Source: Archangium primigenium (GTDB taxonomy: Bacteria; Myxococcota; Myxococcia; Myxococcales; Myxococcaceae). Taken from it: DNA of 64,000 nt. The stretch's first letter is position 1; each line of letters opens with the position of its first letter. The notes beneath the pieces were generated by a model. It worked only from the letters and a program-made list of their open reading frames with translations, searched no databases and was not told the origin of the DNA. Of the stretch, positions 33,184 to 41,300 are shown piece by piece. The stretch spans positions 9,109,224-9,173,223 of the forward strand of contig NZ_JADWYI010000001.1 of the NCBI RefSeq assembly GCF_016904885.1, given 5' to 3'. A program made the translations under genes and the position numbers.

Positions 33184-35769
33184 ATGCCTCCCCGCCGTCC
33201 GGAAATCCTCGCCCCCGCGGGCGACCTCGACTCCCTGCGCGCCGCGCTCGCCAGCGGCGCGGACGCCGTCTATTTCGGGCTCGACGAGGGCTTCAACGCC
33301 CGCGCCCGCGCCAACAACTTCTCCGTCGACACGCTCGCGGAGACCATGGCGCTGGTGCACCGCGCCGGGGCGCGCGCCTACCTCACGCTCAACACGCTCA
33401 TCTTCGAGCCCGAATTGCCCGGCGTGGAGAAGCTCCTGCGGAGCATCGCCCGGGCCGGCGTGGACGCGCTCATCGTGCAGGACCCCGCCATCACCCTGCT
33501 CGCGCGCGCCGTGTGCCCCCAGCTGGAGCTGCACGCCTCCACGCAGATGACCGTCTCCAGCGCGGAGGGCATCCGCTTCGCCCGGGCGCTCGGCGTCACG
33601 CGCGTGGTGGTGCCCCGCGAGCTGTCCACCTCGGAGATCCGCCGGCTGGCGAGCCAGACGGACATGGAGCTGGAGGTCTTCATCCACGGCGCGCTCTGCA
33701 TGTCCTGGAGCGGCCAGTGCCTCACGAGCGAGGCGTGGGGCGGACGCTCGGCCAACCGGGGCCAGTGCGCCCAGTCCTGCCGCCTGCCGTATGACCTGGT
33801 GGTGGACGGCCAGACGCGCGAGCTGGGCGACGTGCGCTACCTGCTCAGCCCCAAGGACCTGGCCGGCGTGCGCGCGGTGCCAGAGCTGGTGGACATTGGC
33901 GTGCACAGCCTGAAGATCGAGGGCCGCCTCAAGGGGCCCCAGTACGTCACCACCACCGTGCAGGGCTACCGCCGCTGGGTGGACGGGGTCGTCGCGGGCC
34001 AGCCCGACGAGGCGCAGCTCGCGCGGGACCTGGCCGACATGTCCCTCACCTACAGCCGTGGCGTGTCCAACGGCTTCCTCGGGGGCTCGGACCACCAGAC
34101 GCTCGTGGAGGGGCGCTTTCCCAAGCACCGGGGCCTGTTCCTCGGCCGCGTGCGCTCCGTGTCCGGCAAGGACGTGCGCGTCACCCGGGACGAGCGGCCG
34201 TGGACGGGTGCGCTCGGCCTCGGCGAGGCGCGGCCCGAGGGGCCCCAGGGCGCCGTGTCCGCGCCGATCGGCGAGCCCACGCCCGCCGAGCTGGAGCCAC
34301 GCCCGGGCATGGGCGTGGTGTTCGACGCGAGCGCCCCCGAGGACAAGCACGAGCCCGGAGGCCCCATCTTCCGCGTCGAGCGGCAGGGCGCGGACTGGGT
34401 GCTCGGCTTCGGCCATCCGGGACCGGACCTGGGACGGGTGGCGCCCGGCCAGCGCGTCTGGCTCAACAGCGATCCCGCGCTCGTGCGCCGCACCGAGGCC
34501 CTGCTGGCCCAGGGCGAGCCCGAGGGCCGCGTGCCCCTCGCCCTCACGGTCTCCGGCGCCGAGGGCGCGCCCCTGCGCGTGCACGCGCGCGCCTGGGGCC
34601 ACGAGGCCTCCGCCGAGAGCCCCACCCTCCTCACCCCCTCCAAGGGCAAGGGCCTGGACGAGGCGCTCCTGCGCGACAAGCTGGGGGCCTGTGGCGGCAC
34701 GCCCTTCACGCTCGCGGGCCTGGACGTCTCGGCGCTGCCGCCGGGCCTGCACCTGCCCGTGTCCGAGCTCAAGGCGCTGCGGCGCGACGTGGTGGCGGGC
34801 CTCCTGCCCCAGCTGGAGCGCGGCCCCCGGCGCACGGTGACGGACACGCCGGTGCTCGCCGCCGTGCGCGCCGAGGCGCTCGCCCGCGTGCCCGAGGCCC
34901 CGCCCGACACCGCGCCCCGGCTGTTGCCCCTGTGCCGCGACGACGCGCAGCTGGACGCCGTCATCGCCGCGGGCCTGGGCGAGGTGGAGCTGGACTGGAT
35001 GGAGCTCGTGGGCCTGCAGCGCGCGGTGGAGCGGGCGCGCGCGGCCGGGCTGCGCGTGACGATCGCCACCCTGCGCGTGCAGAAGCCCGGCGAGGAGGGC
35101 TACGACACGCGCCTGGACAAGCTGCGGCCCGACGCGGTGCTCGTGCGCCACTGGGGCGCGATGATGCACTTCCTCGAGCGCCCCGCGGGCGGGCCCCGGC
35201 CCGTGCTCCATGGGGACTTCTCGCTCAACGTCACCAACTCGCTCACGGCGGCGCACCTGCTCGGCCTGGGCCTGGACACGCTCACCGTGTCGCACGACCT
35301 GGACGAGGCGCAGCTCTTCGCCCTGCTCGCCGAGGCCCCCGCGCACCGCTTCGCCGTGGCGCTGCACCACCACATCGCCACGTACCACACCGAGCACTGC
35401 GTCTATTCGCACACGCTCTCCAACGGGCGCGACTTCAAGAGCTGCGGCCGGCCCTGCGAGAAGCACCAGGTGTCCCTGCGGGATCGCATCGGGCTGGAGC
35501 ACCCGGTCATCGTGGACGTGGGCTGCCGCAACACGGTGTTCAACGCCCAGGCGCAGAGCGCCGCTTCGCTGGTGCCCCGGCTGCTGGAGCGCGGCGTGCG
35601 GCGCTTCCGCGTGGAGTTCGTGCGCGAGTCGCGTGAGGAGGCCACGCGCGTGCTCGCCGCCTACCAGGAATTGCTCGCGGGCCGCTGCGCCCCGGCCGAG
35701 GCGGTGCGACGCGCCGCGGTGCACGAGCAGTTCGGCGTCACCCGCGGCACCATGAAGGTCCTGGGCTGA
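33184..35769 (+). CDS. rlhA: U32-family peptidase homologue, RlhA-like 23S rRNA hydroxylation enzyme
   Basis: An 861-residue U32 protein. The U32 signature reads EVFIHGALCMSWSGQCLTS (about residues 160-178), with further cysteines in NRGQCAQSC, probably iron-sulfur or metal ligands. A long insert after residue 300 and a second U32-like half (C-terminal KSCGRPCEKHQVSLRDR with Cys pair) match the DUF3656-containing RlhA/YdcP type, which hydroxylates C2501 of 23S rRNA using prephenate-derived chemistry in E. coli. Not a true protease by current knowledge. ATG preceded by a 77-bp gap from the SRPBCC gene. Interestingly a prephenate dehydrogenase gene lies 1.3 kb downstream. Confidence 0.88.
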   Translation: MPPRRPEILAPAGDLDSLRAALASGADAVYFGLDEGFNARARANNFSVDTLAETMALVHRAGARAYLTLNTLIFEPELPGVEKLLRSIARAGVDALIVQDPAITLLARAVCPQLELHASTQMTVSSAEGIRFARALGVTRVVVPRELSTSEIRRLASQTDMELEVFIHGALCMSWSGQCLTSEAWGGRSANRGQCAQSCRLPYDLVVDGQTRELGDVRYLLSPKDLAGVRAVPELVDIGVHSLKIEGRLKGPQYVTTTVQGYRRWVDGVVAGQPDEAQLARDLADMSLTYSRGVSNGFLGGSDHQTLVEGRFPKHRGLFLGRVRSVSGKDVRVTRDERPWTGALGLGEARPEGPQGAVSAPIGEPTPAELEPRPGMGVVFDASAPEDKHEPGGPIFRVERQGADWVLGFGHPGPDLGRVAPGQRVWLNSDPALVRRTEALLAQGEPEGRVPLALTVSGAEGAPLRVHARAWGHEASAESPTLLTPSKGKGLDEALLRDKLGACGGTPFTLAGLDVSALPPGLHLPVSELKALRRDVVAGLLPQLERGPRRTVTDTPVLAAVRAEALARVPEAPPDTAPRLLPLCRDDAQLDAVIAAGLGEVELDWMELVGLQRAVERARAAGLRVTIATLRVQKPGEEGYDTRLDKLRPDAVLVRHWGAMMHFLERPAGGPRPVLHGDFSLNVTNSLTAAHLLGLGLDTLTVSHDLDEAQLFALLAEAPAHRFAVALHHHIATYHTEHCVYSHTLSNGRDFKSCGRPCEKHQVSLRDRIGLEHPVIVDVGCRNTVFNAQAQSAASLVPRLLERGVRRFRVEFVRESREEATRVLAAYQELLAGRCAPAEAVRRAAVHEQFGVTRGTMKVLG

Positions 35770-35780
35770 GCGGCCCGGCC

Positions 35781-35821
35781 CCTGGTGACTCCTGTCATCA
35801 GGGGCAACGGCAGTCACCAGG
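35781..35821 (+). terminator. nested stem-loop after rlhA
   Basis: A perfect 10-bp inverted repeat (CCTGGTGACT, 35781-35790, with 35812-35821) encloses a smaller hairpin (CCTG/CAGG, 35791-35802). It begins 12 bp after the rlhA stop and lacks a T run. A terminator or an RNA-stabilising 3' end is likely; a leader element for the next gene at 35959 is the alternative. Confidence 0.5.
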
Positions 35822-35958
35822 AGACGGCCCGCCCCGCGCCCCGGGGCTCACGGGATTTCAAGAGGTTACGAGGGCTCCAGGGCTGGCACGGCGGGTGCTA
35901 ATGTCCCCGGCATACGACGCCGCTCACAGACGGCGCCCCCGCCCGCCGTCTTCCGAGG

Positions 35959-36951
35959 ATGCCCGCCATGTCCATCAACTCCATCAACCGCGGTCCCGTC
36001 TCGCTGCCCGCCCTGCCCCAGCTCCAGCACGCCCAGAAGCCGGCGGCCGTGGAGTCCCCGGCGGCCCCGCCCCAGGCCAACCCCATCCAGCAGATGCTCA
36101 ACAGCGATGGCTTTGGCGAGGGGGGGCTGGAGCAGCTGACCAAGGGCCTGGAGCAGATGGTCCAGACGCTGAGCAAGGTGGCGGAGCTGCTGGGGGCGCA
36201 GGGCGCGCAGGGCGCGCAGGGGGCGCAGGCTCCGGGCGCGGCGGGTGGCATGCCCGCCGAGAGCGCCGTGCCGGACCTCGGCGGTGAGGCCCCCGTGGGC
36301 GCCGCGCCCCAGGCCCCCGTGGCCCCGAGCGCTCCCCAGGGCGCCGCGGCGCCGGCCGAGGCGGGCGCGACCGCTCCCACGGCCAAGGCGGGCGCGTCCA
36401 AGAGCGACCCCAAGGTGGGCAACACCATGGAGTTCAAGAACGACGGCACCAAGCCCATGGAGATCAAGTTCACGCCCAACGCCGGTGGCCAGGAGATCGA
36501 GTCCCTGACGCTGCAGCCGGGCGAGAGCATGACGAAGCAGTTCCCCGAGGGCTGGACGGGCAACTTCCGCAGCACGGCCGGTGACGGCGCGGCGGCCACG
36601 CTCGGCGAGGTGGCGTTCAACGGGGGCGGCAACAACACCTACTACGACGTGAGCTACATCGAGGGGAACAACGCCGCGATGACGATCGCGCCGGAGAGCG
36701 GCGGCCGCGTGTCCGGCACCCTGGACAACCTGGCGGCGGGCGCCCCCGAGTCCATCCAGGCCAAGAACGCGGACGGCTCGGTGTACGGCATCAAGAAGAC
36801 GACCCACGCCGAGGTGCAGGACCAGTCGGTGGTGGACTACTACCGCAAGAACGTGGGCGAGGCGCAGGGCTACGTGGTGCCCAAGGACGACGCGAGCACG
36901 CTGGGCACCAGCGACACGCACCTCAAGGTGACGCTCAAGGACGTGTTCTAG
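35959..36951 (+). CDS. protein with coiled/low-complexity N-terminus and thaumatin-like C-terminal domain candidate
   Basis: A 330-residue protein without a classical signal peptide. Residues 1-80 contain a helical segment (FGEGGLEQLTKGLEQMVQTL), residues 75-155 an Ala/Pro/Gly-rich linker with a GAQ repeat. From about residue 155 the sequence becomes a beta domain; GWTGNFRS and TYYDVSYIEGNNAAMTIAP match the thaumatin/fungal-antifreeze-like pattern (F/YYDVS-x-x-x-G-x-N-x-x-x). The usual thaumatin cysteines are absent. ATG 35968 is an alternative start. Secretion by a non-classical route, for example as an effector, is possible but not shown. Followed by a clear terminator. Confidence 0.7.
   Translation: MPAMSINSINRGPVSLPALPQLQHAQKPAAVESPAAPPQANPIQQMLNSDGFGEGGLEQLTKGLEQMVQTLSKVAELLGAQGAQGAQGAQAPGAAGGMPAESAVPDLGGEAPVGAAPQAPVAPSAPQGAAAPAEAGATAPTAKAGASKSDPKVGNTMEFKNDGTKPMEIKFTPNAGGQEIESLTLQPGESMTKQFPEGWTGNFRSTAGDGAAATLGEVAFNGGGNNTYYDVSYIEGNNAAMTIAPESGGRVSGTLDNLAAGAPESIQAKNADGSVYGIKKTTHAEVQDQSVVDYYRKNVGEAQGYVVPKDDASTLGTSDTHLKVTLKDVF
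36193..36228 (+). repeat. four tandem 9-bp repeats coding GAQ
   Basis: Four head-to-tail 9-bp units (consensus GGSGCGCAG) encode a Gly-Ala-Gln repeat in the linker of the thaumatin-like candidate. Copies differ by one base, so slippage could change linker length without frameshift. Confidence 0.8.
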
Positions 36952-36984
36952 TCCTCGGCCCCGGCCTCACGCCGGACAGCACGC

Positions 36985-37022
36985 GCGGCCCGCTGGCACT
37001 CCCGGCGGGCCGCTTGTCGTTT
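36985..37022 (+). terminator. intrinsic terminator upstream of tyrA
   Basis: A 9-bp perfect GC stem (36985-36993 with 37005-37013), extended by a wobble and one further pair, followed by the T-rich TTGTCGTTT. It lies 34 bp after the thaumatin-like gene stop and ends just before the tyrA ATG at 37036, so it ends the upstream transcript and may set the tyrA leader. Confidence 0.65.
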
Positions 37023-37035
37023 ACACTGCGCGCCC

Positions 37036-38103
37036 ATGACGACGGTCGCCATCGTGGGATTCGGACGCTTCGGCCGCGCGCTCGGCGGCTTGTTGGAGGA
37101 GGCCCAGGTCCCCTGGCGGGCGTGGGATCCGGTGGCGGACATCCCCGCGCCCCACCGCGCGGCCTCGAGCCGCGAGGCCCTCCGGGACGCCACCCACGTG
37201 GTGGTGGCCGTGCCCGTGGCGCTCATGCGGCACGTGCTCCTGGACCTGAGCCCCGCCCTGCGCCCCGAGCAGCTCGTGATGGACGTGGGCAGCGTCAAGG
37301 TGCGGCCCGTGCAGGCCCTCACCGAGGTGCTCGGCACGCGGGTGCCCTGGGTGGGGACGCATCCGCTCTTCGGGCCGCTGAGCCTCGCCATGGCCGAGCG
37401 GCCCCTGCACGTGGTGCTCTGTCCCAACCCCCTGCACCCCGAGGCCGCCGCCCGCGCACGCGCTTTCTACGAGCGCCTGGGCTGCGAGCTCATCGAGCAG
37501 AGCCCCGAGGGGCATGACCGGGTGATGGCCCACACCCACGCGCTCACCTTCTTCGTGGCCAAGGGCATGGTGGACGCGGGCTCGGGGGTCAACGTGCCCT
37601 TCGCGCCCGCCAGCTTCCGCTCGCTCTCGCGCACCATCCAGTTGGTGCGCTCGGACGCGGGCCACCTCTTCAGCGCCATCCAGCACGAGAACCCCTTCGC
37701 CCGCGAGGCCCGGGGCCACCTGCTCGAGGCGCTCCAGAACGTCCACCGCGAGCTGGACGCCCAGCCCGCCGAGGTGGGCTTTCCCGAGGAGCCGCCCCTC
37801 GCCCCACCCGCGCTCGAGACGGGCCTGCCCGAGCTCCAGGAGACACGCGCGCTCATCGACCAGGTGGACCAGGAGCTGGTGGCGCTCCTGGCGCGACGCG
37901 CGGAGCTGGCGCGGCGCGCGCTCAAGGCCAAGGCCCAGGCGGGTCAGCCCGTGCCGGACCCCGCCCGCGAGGAAGCCATGCTCGGCGCGCGGCGGGAGTG
38001 GGCCCAGGCCCGCGGTCTGGAACCCGACGGCGTGGAGGCCCTCTTCCGCGCCATCCTGCGCTTCTCCCGGCGCGCCCAACAGGAACGGAGTGGACCCACA
38101 TGA
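37036..38103 (+). CDS. tyrA: prephenate dehydrogenase fused to C-terminal chorismate mutase
   Basis: A 355-residue bifunctional enzyme of tyrosine biosynthesis. Residues 1-165 are a Rossmann domain (VAIVGFGRFGRALGG, NAD(P) site); GTHPLFGP and SPEGHDRVMAHTHAL carry the prephenate-site His residues of the TyrA family. The C-terminal 85 residues (ETRALIDQVDQELVALLARR) are an AroQ-type chorismate mutase, in reverse order to E. coli TyrA, where the mutase is N-terminal. The stop overlaps the next ATG (ATGA). Chorismate goes to prephenate and then to 4-hydroxyphenylpyruvate. Feedback control cannot be inferred from sequence. Confidence 0.9.
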   Translation: MTTVAIVGFGRFGRALGGLLEEAQVPWRAWDPVADIPAPHRAASSREALRDATHVVVAVPVALMRHVLLDLSPALRPEQLVMDVGSVKVRPVQALTEVLGTRVPWVGTHPLFGPLSLAMAERPLHVVLCPNPLHPEAAARARAFYERLGCELIEQSPEGHDRVMAHTHALTFFVAKGMVDAGSGVNVPFAPASFRSLSRTIQLVRSDAGHLFSAIQHENPFAREARGHLLEALQNVHRELDAQPAEVGFPEEPPLAPPALETGLPELQETRALIDQVDQELVALLARRAELARRALKAKAQAGQPVPDPAREEAMLGARREWAQARGLEPDGVEALFRAILRFSRRAQQERSGPT

Positions 38104-38633
38104 AAGCCTGGGGGGCCCTGGCCCTGCTGCTGTCCGGAGAGGCCCTGGCGTCCGGACATGAAGTCTCGCTCGGCGCCACGGCGGTCGTCCTCACCAACGG
38201 CGGCGCGTACAACATCACCGCGCCCCGCCTGGGACTCGACGCCCGCTACACGCATGCCTTCGACACCTGGCGCCTGGGCGGCGGTGTGCGCTGGGCGCCG
38301 AGGGGACAGGGCGCGCTGCCCCTGGAGCTGTATGCCCAGGCCCTGCTGAGCCCCGCCCGGGGCGTGTGGCGGCCCGCGGTGGGGCTCGAGCTGGGCGTGA
38401 GCGGCCTGCCCATCGTCCTGCCGCCCACGGGGGGCTTCCCCGACGATCTGCCGGAGCTGCAAAGCGCCCAGCTGGCCCCCGTGTACCTCGCCGTGCAGGC
38501 CCAACCCCTGCGCTTCGTCCACCGCGCCTGGAGCCTGAGCGCGCTGGAGGTGCAGTGGGGCACCCCCATCAACGCCCCGGGCGCGGCGCTGCGCGTGCAG
38601 TTCGGGCTGCTCCACCTGGGAGTCGAGCTATGA
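38100..38633 (+). CDS. exported small beta-barrel-like protein
   Basis: A 177-residue protein with a short signal peptide (ALALLLSGEALASG, cleavage about residue 18). The mature part alternates short Gly/Leu-rich strands (GLDARYTHAFDTWRLGGGVR) and ends in LGVEL, reminiscent of small outer-membrane barrels, though no C-terminal aromatic is present. The ATG lies in the tyrA stop, so it is translationally coupled, and its own stop overlaps the M28 peptidase start. Family not recognised. Confidence 0.68.
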   Translation: MKAWGALALLLSGEALASGHEVSLGATAVVLTNGGAYNITAPRLGLDARYTHAFDTWRLGGGVRWAPRGQGALPLELYAQALLSPARGVWRPAVGLELGVSGLPIVLPPTGGFPDDLPELQSAQLAPVYLAVQAQPLRFVHRAWSLSALEVQWGTPINAPGAALRVQFGLLHLGVEL

Positions 38634-39643
38634 GAGCACCGTCCGCCGTCCTGCTGGGACTGGCCCTGGGCTGGGCCGCGTGCGCCACGCACGTGTCCCT
38701 GGAGGAGACATCGCTCGCGCGCGCGGGCGCCTTCGCCGAGGGCGTGGAGCGCGCGCGACTCGTGGCGGACATCGACGCGCTCGTCGCCGCGCATGCCGAG
38801 GACACGCCCCTGCCGTGCGACCTGTTCGAGCCGGGCACCGACAGCACCCGCCGGCCCGTGTGCCACCTCACCCGGGACCGCGCGCGGGAGCTCGTGCGCG
38901 CGCGCCTGGAGTCCCTGGGCCTGCGCGTCACCACGCATCAGGTGGACGATCCGCGCTTTCCCACCACCAACCTCATCGCGGAGATCCCTGGCACCGAGCT
39001 GCCCGGCGAGGTGGTGCTGGTGGGCGCCCACTACGACTCCTTCTTCCTCGGCGCGGACGACAACAGCTCGGGCGTGGCGGCGATGCTGGAGCTGGCCCGG
39101 CTCGCCGCGGGCCAGCGCTTCCGGCGCACCGTGCGCTTCATCGGCTTCGACCTGGAGGAGCTGGGCCTGGTGGGCAGCACCCGCTACGTGCGCGCCTTCC
39201 CGGACGAGCGCATCGTCGCCTCGCTCGTGTTCGACTGCGTGGGCTACCGCAGCCAGGAGCCCGGCTCGCAGAAGGGCCTGCCCGGCTTCCCCCTGCCGCC
39301 CCGGGGGGACTTCCTCGCCGCCATCGCCAACGAGGCCTCGCGCCCCCAGGTGGAGGAGCTCAAGCTGCTGGGCGCGCGGCTCCAGCACGTGGCCGTCGTC
39401 GCCATCGTGACGCCCCAGGATGGCTCGGGGCCGGCCTCGGGCAACCTCATGCGCAGCGACCACGCGCCCTTCTGGCTCACCGGACAGAACGCCCTGTTCC
39501 TCACCGACACCGCCAACTTCCGCAACCCCCACTACCACCTCGCCTCCGACGTGCCCGACACGCTCGACCCGGACTTCCTCACCGGCGTCACCCGGCTGTC
39601 CGCCGCCGGCATCGCCTACTGGGCGGAAGGCCCCCTGCCATGA
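38630..39643 (+). CDS. M28-family zinc metallopeptidase lipoprotein
   Basis: A 337-residue aminopeptidase-like protein. Residues 1-18 are a signal with lipobox WAAC. The M28 metal and catalytic residues are visible: GAHYDS (first His and catalytic Asp), ADDNSSG (bridging Asp), LEELGL (catalytic Glu plus metal Glu), VFDCVGY (metal Asp) and a late His in RSDHAPFW or NPHYHLASD. It resembles bacterial leucyl aminopeptidases of the di-zinc type. It is coupled by 4-bp overlaps to genes on both sides, suggesting an envelope function that depends on its level relative to the partners. Peptide specificity unknown. Confidence 0.9.
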   Translation: MRAPSAVLLGLALGWAACATHVSLEETSLARAGAFAEGVERARLVADIDALVAAHAEDTPLPCDLFEPGTDSTRRPVCHLTRDRARELVRARLESLGLRVTTHQVDDPRFPTTNLIAEIPGTELPGEVVLVGAHYDSFFLGADDNSSGVAAMLELARLAAGQRFRRTVRFIGFDLEELGLVGSTRYVRAFPDERIVASLVFDCVGYRSQEPGSQKGLPGFPLPPRGDFLAAIANEASRPQVEELKLLGARLQHVAVVAIVTPQDGSGPASGNLMRSDHAPFWLTGQNALFLTDTANFRNPHYHLASDVPDTLDPDFLTGVTRLSAAGIAYWAEGPLP

Positions 39644-40155
39644 TGGCCGCCTCGCTCCTGCTCGCCGCCGCGCTGACGGCCGCCCCCGACACCCCCGTCC
39701 CGGCCCACCGGCTCTCCCTCCACGCGCGCGCGAACGTGACGGCGTACCTGTCCGACGCGCGCAGCAAGGGGGGCCTGGGCGGCGGCGTGGGCCTGCGTGA
39801 CACCGTGCACGGGCGCTGGCTCCTCCAGGCCGACGTGGGCGCGCTCACCGGCCTGGGCTCGGTGCTCGAGGTGCGCCTGGGCGCGGGCGTGCAACGCCAG
39901 GGCTTCTGGGCGCCCGCGGCGCTGCTGTCCCTCACCGGCCTCTTCGGCGACCAGCTCTCCTTCGCCCTGAGCGAGCGCGACCACACCGTGCGCGGTCCGG
40001 CGCTCGGCGTGGGCGTGACGCTCGCCCCCGCGCGCTTCCAGCTCGGCGAGGCCCAGGTGTCCCTGCTGGAGGTGGGCGTGGGCGTGGGCTCGGACCTGCC
40101 CGGACGCGGCCTGCTCATTGGCCTCACCCTGCTGGAAGTGGGCGTGGCGCTATAG
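39640..40155 (+). CDS. exported beta-barrel-like protein, last gene of the tyrA unit
   Basis: A 171-residue protein with a signal peptide (residues 1-17, two Met codons at the start; the first overlaps the M28 stop). The mature region has Gly-rich alternating strands (GGVGLRDTVHGRWLLQADVG, and VGVGVGSDLPGRGLLIGL) that fit a small outer-membrane barrel, like the gene at 38100. The two may be distant paralogues flanking the peptidase. It overlaps the convergent gene at 40150 by 6 bp. Confidence 0.68.
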   Translation: MMAASLLLAAALTAAPDTPVPAHRLSLHARANVTAYLSDARSKGGLGGGVGLRDTVHGRWLLQADVGALTGLGSVLEVRLGAGVQRQGFWAPAALLSLTGLFGDQLSFALSERDHTVRGPALGVGVTLAPARFQLGEAQVSLLEVGVGVGSDLPGRGLLIGLTLLEVGVAL

Positions 40156-41205
40156 GGCGTCGGCCGGCGCGTCCAGGACGAGCTCGAACAGGGTGGCGAT
40201 GACGGCGGGGTCGTCCGCGTCCGACACGAGCCACAAGGACAGCCGGCCCGCCGTCTCGCGCACCTCCACGCCCTCCAGCTTCACGCGCGTGTCCACGGCC
40301 CGCAGCCACAGGGGTGTCCCGTCCTCCGAGAGCAGGCCCACGGCCGAGCCCACCACGGCCCCATCCGTATACGCGCTCCGGGTGTCCTCCGCCGAGGCGG
40401 TGAAGACGAGGCGCCCGTCGGGCAGCGGCGCCGCGTCCGAGAACGTCAGGGGCACGCCGTGCAGCCGACCCAGCTTCCAGCGGCGCACGCTCCGCACCGA
40501 CTCGGGCTCCGGGGGCGTGTCCGCCGCCAGGGCCTGGAGCACCCGCGCGCCGTCCACGTCCATCACCGCGTCCGCGCCCCCCACCCGGTTGCCCCGGTTG
40601 AGCAGCCGCAGGTGGCCCGCCACCCACGCCGCGCCCTCCACGTTGAGCGGTCCCGCCTCCCGCGTCAGCCGCGCGTACAACGGCGCGAGGTCCACCAGGT
40701 GCGGCGCGCCGCCGATCGTCCCATCCTCCGCCAGGGGCACCCACGCCCCGCGCAGCCGCTCCGGCGTGCTCCCCGAGGGCAGCGCGAGCAGGGCGCCATG
40801 GGGCGCGCCGGGCAGCCCGTCCACACGGCAGAGCGCCTCCAGGTCCGGCTTGCGCGCCTTGAGGGCCTCGGGTTCCCGGGGCAGCTCGCCCGGCAGCAGG
40901 CGCGTGAGGTGTCCGGGGCCCGCCCCCGCCACCGGAAAGGAGGAGAGCGACAGGGAGTCGTCCGCGACGACATGCAACCAGTCCCCCACGCGCACGAGGC
41001 CACTCGCGGCGGAGATGTACCGGGGGCCGCCGGGCCGCTCGGGCGCGGCGAGGTCCAGGGGCCGCACGGAGGTGAGGTGGAGCACGGCGGCCGTCTTGTC
41101 GACGCGGGGCCCCTTCCCGATGGGGGCCCGCCGGGCGCAGGCGGGCAGCAGGCACGACAGGAGCAGCAGGGGCGGGAGCAGGACGCGGAGGGGAGTCAGG
41201 GCCAT
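40150..41205 (-). CDS. secreted beta-propeller-like hypothetical lipoprotein
   Basis: A 351-residue exported protein. A long hydrophobic signal ([15 protein letters not shown]) ends in a Cys that fits a lipobox, so lipid anchoring is likely. The mature sequence has repeated short strands (for example [15 protein letters not shown] and [11 protein letters not shown]) suggesting a beta-propeller, but no family is recognised with certainty. No catalytic residues. Its start is 95 bp from the divergent VIT/vWA gene. Stop overlaps the gene at 39640 by 6 bp, convergent. Confidence 0.7.
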   Translation of the reverse strand: MALTPLRVLLPPLLLLSCLLPACARRAPIGKGPRVDKTAAVLHLTSVRPLDLAAPERPGGPRYISAASGLVRVGDWLHVVADDSLSLSSFPVAGAGPGHLTRLLPGELPREPEALKARKPDLEALCRVDGLPGAPHGALLALPSGSTPERLRGAWVPLAEDGTIGGAPHLVDLAPLYARLTREAGPLNVEGAAWVAGHLRLLNRGNRVGGADAVMDVDGARVLQALAADTPPEPESVRSVRRWKLGRLHGVPLTFSDAAPLPDGRLVFTASAEDTRSAYTDGAVVGSAVGLLSEDGTPLWLRAVDTRVKLEGVEVRETAGRLSLWLVSDADDPAVIATLFELVLDAPADAL

Positions 41206-41300
41206 GCGAGGGGTTTCCTGGATTTCGCGCGGCACATCCACTCCTGTCCGCGCCGACCCCACCTGCGACGGCCCGCGCGGGTGGAGTAGCCTGCGCGTCC

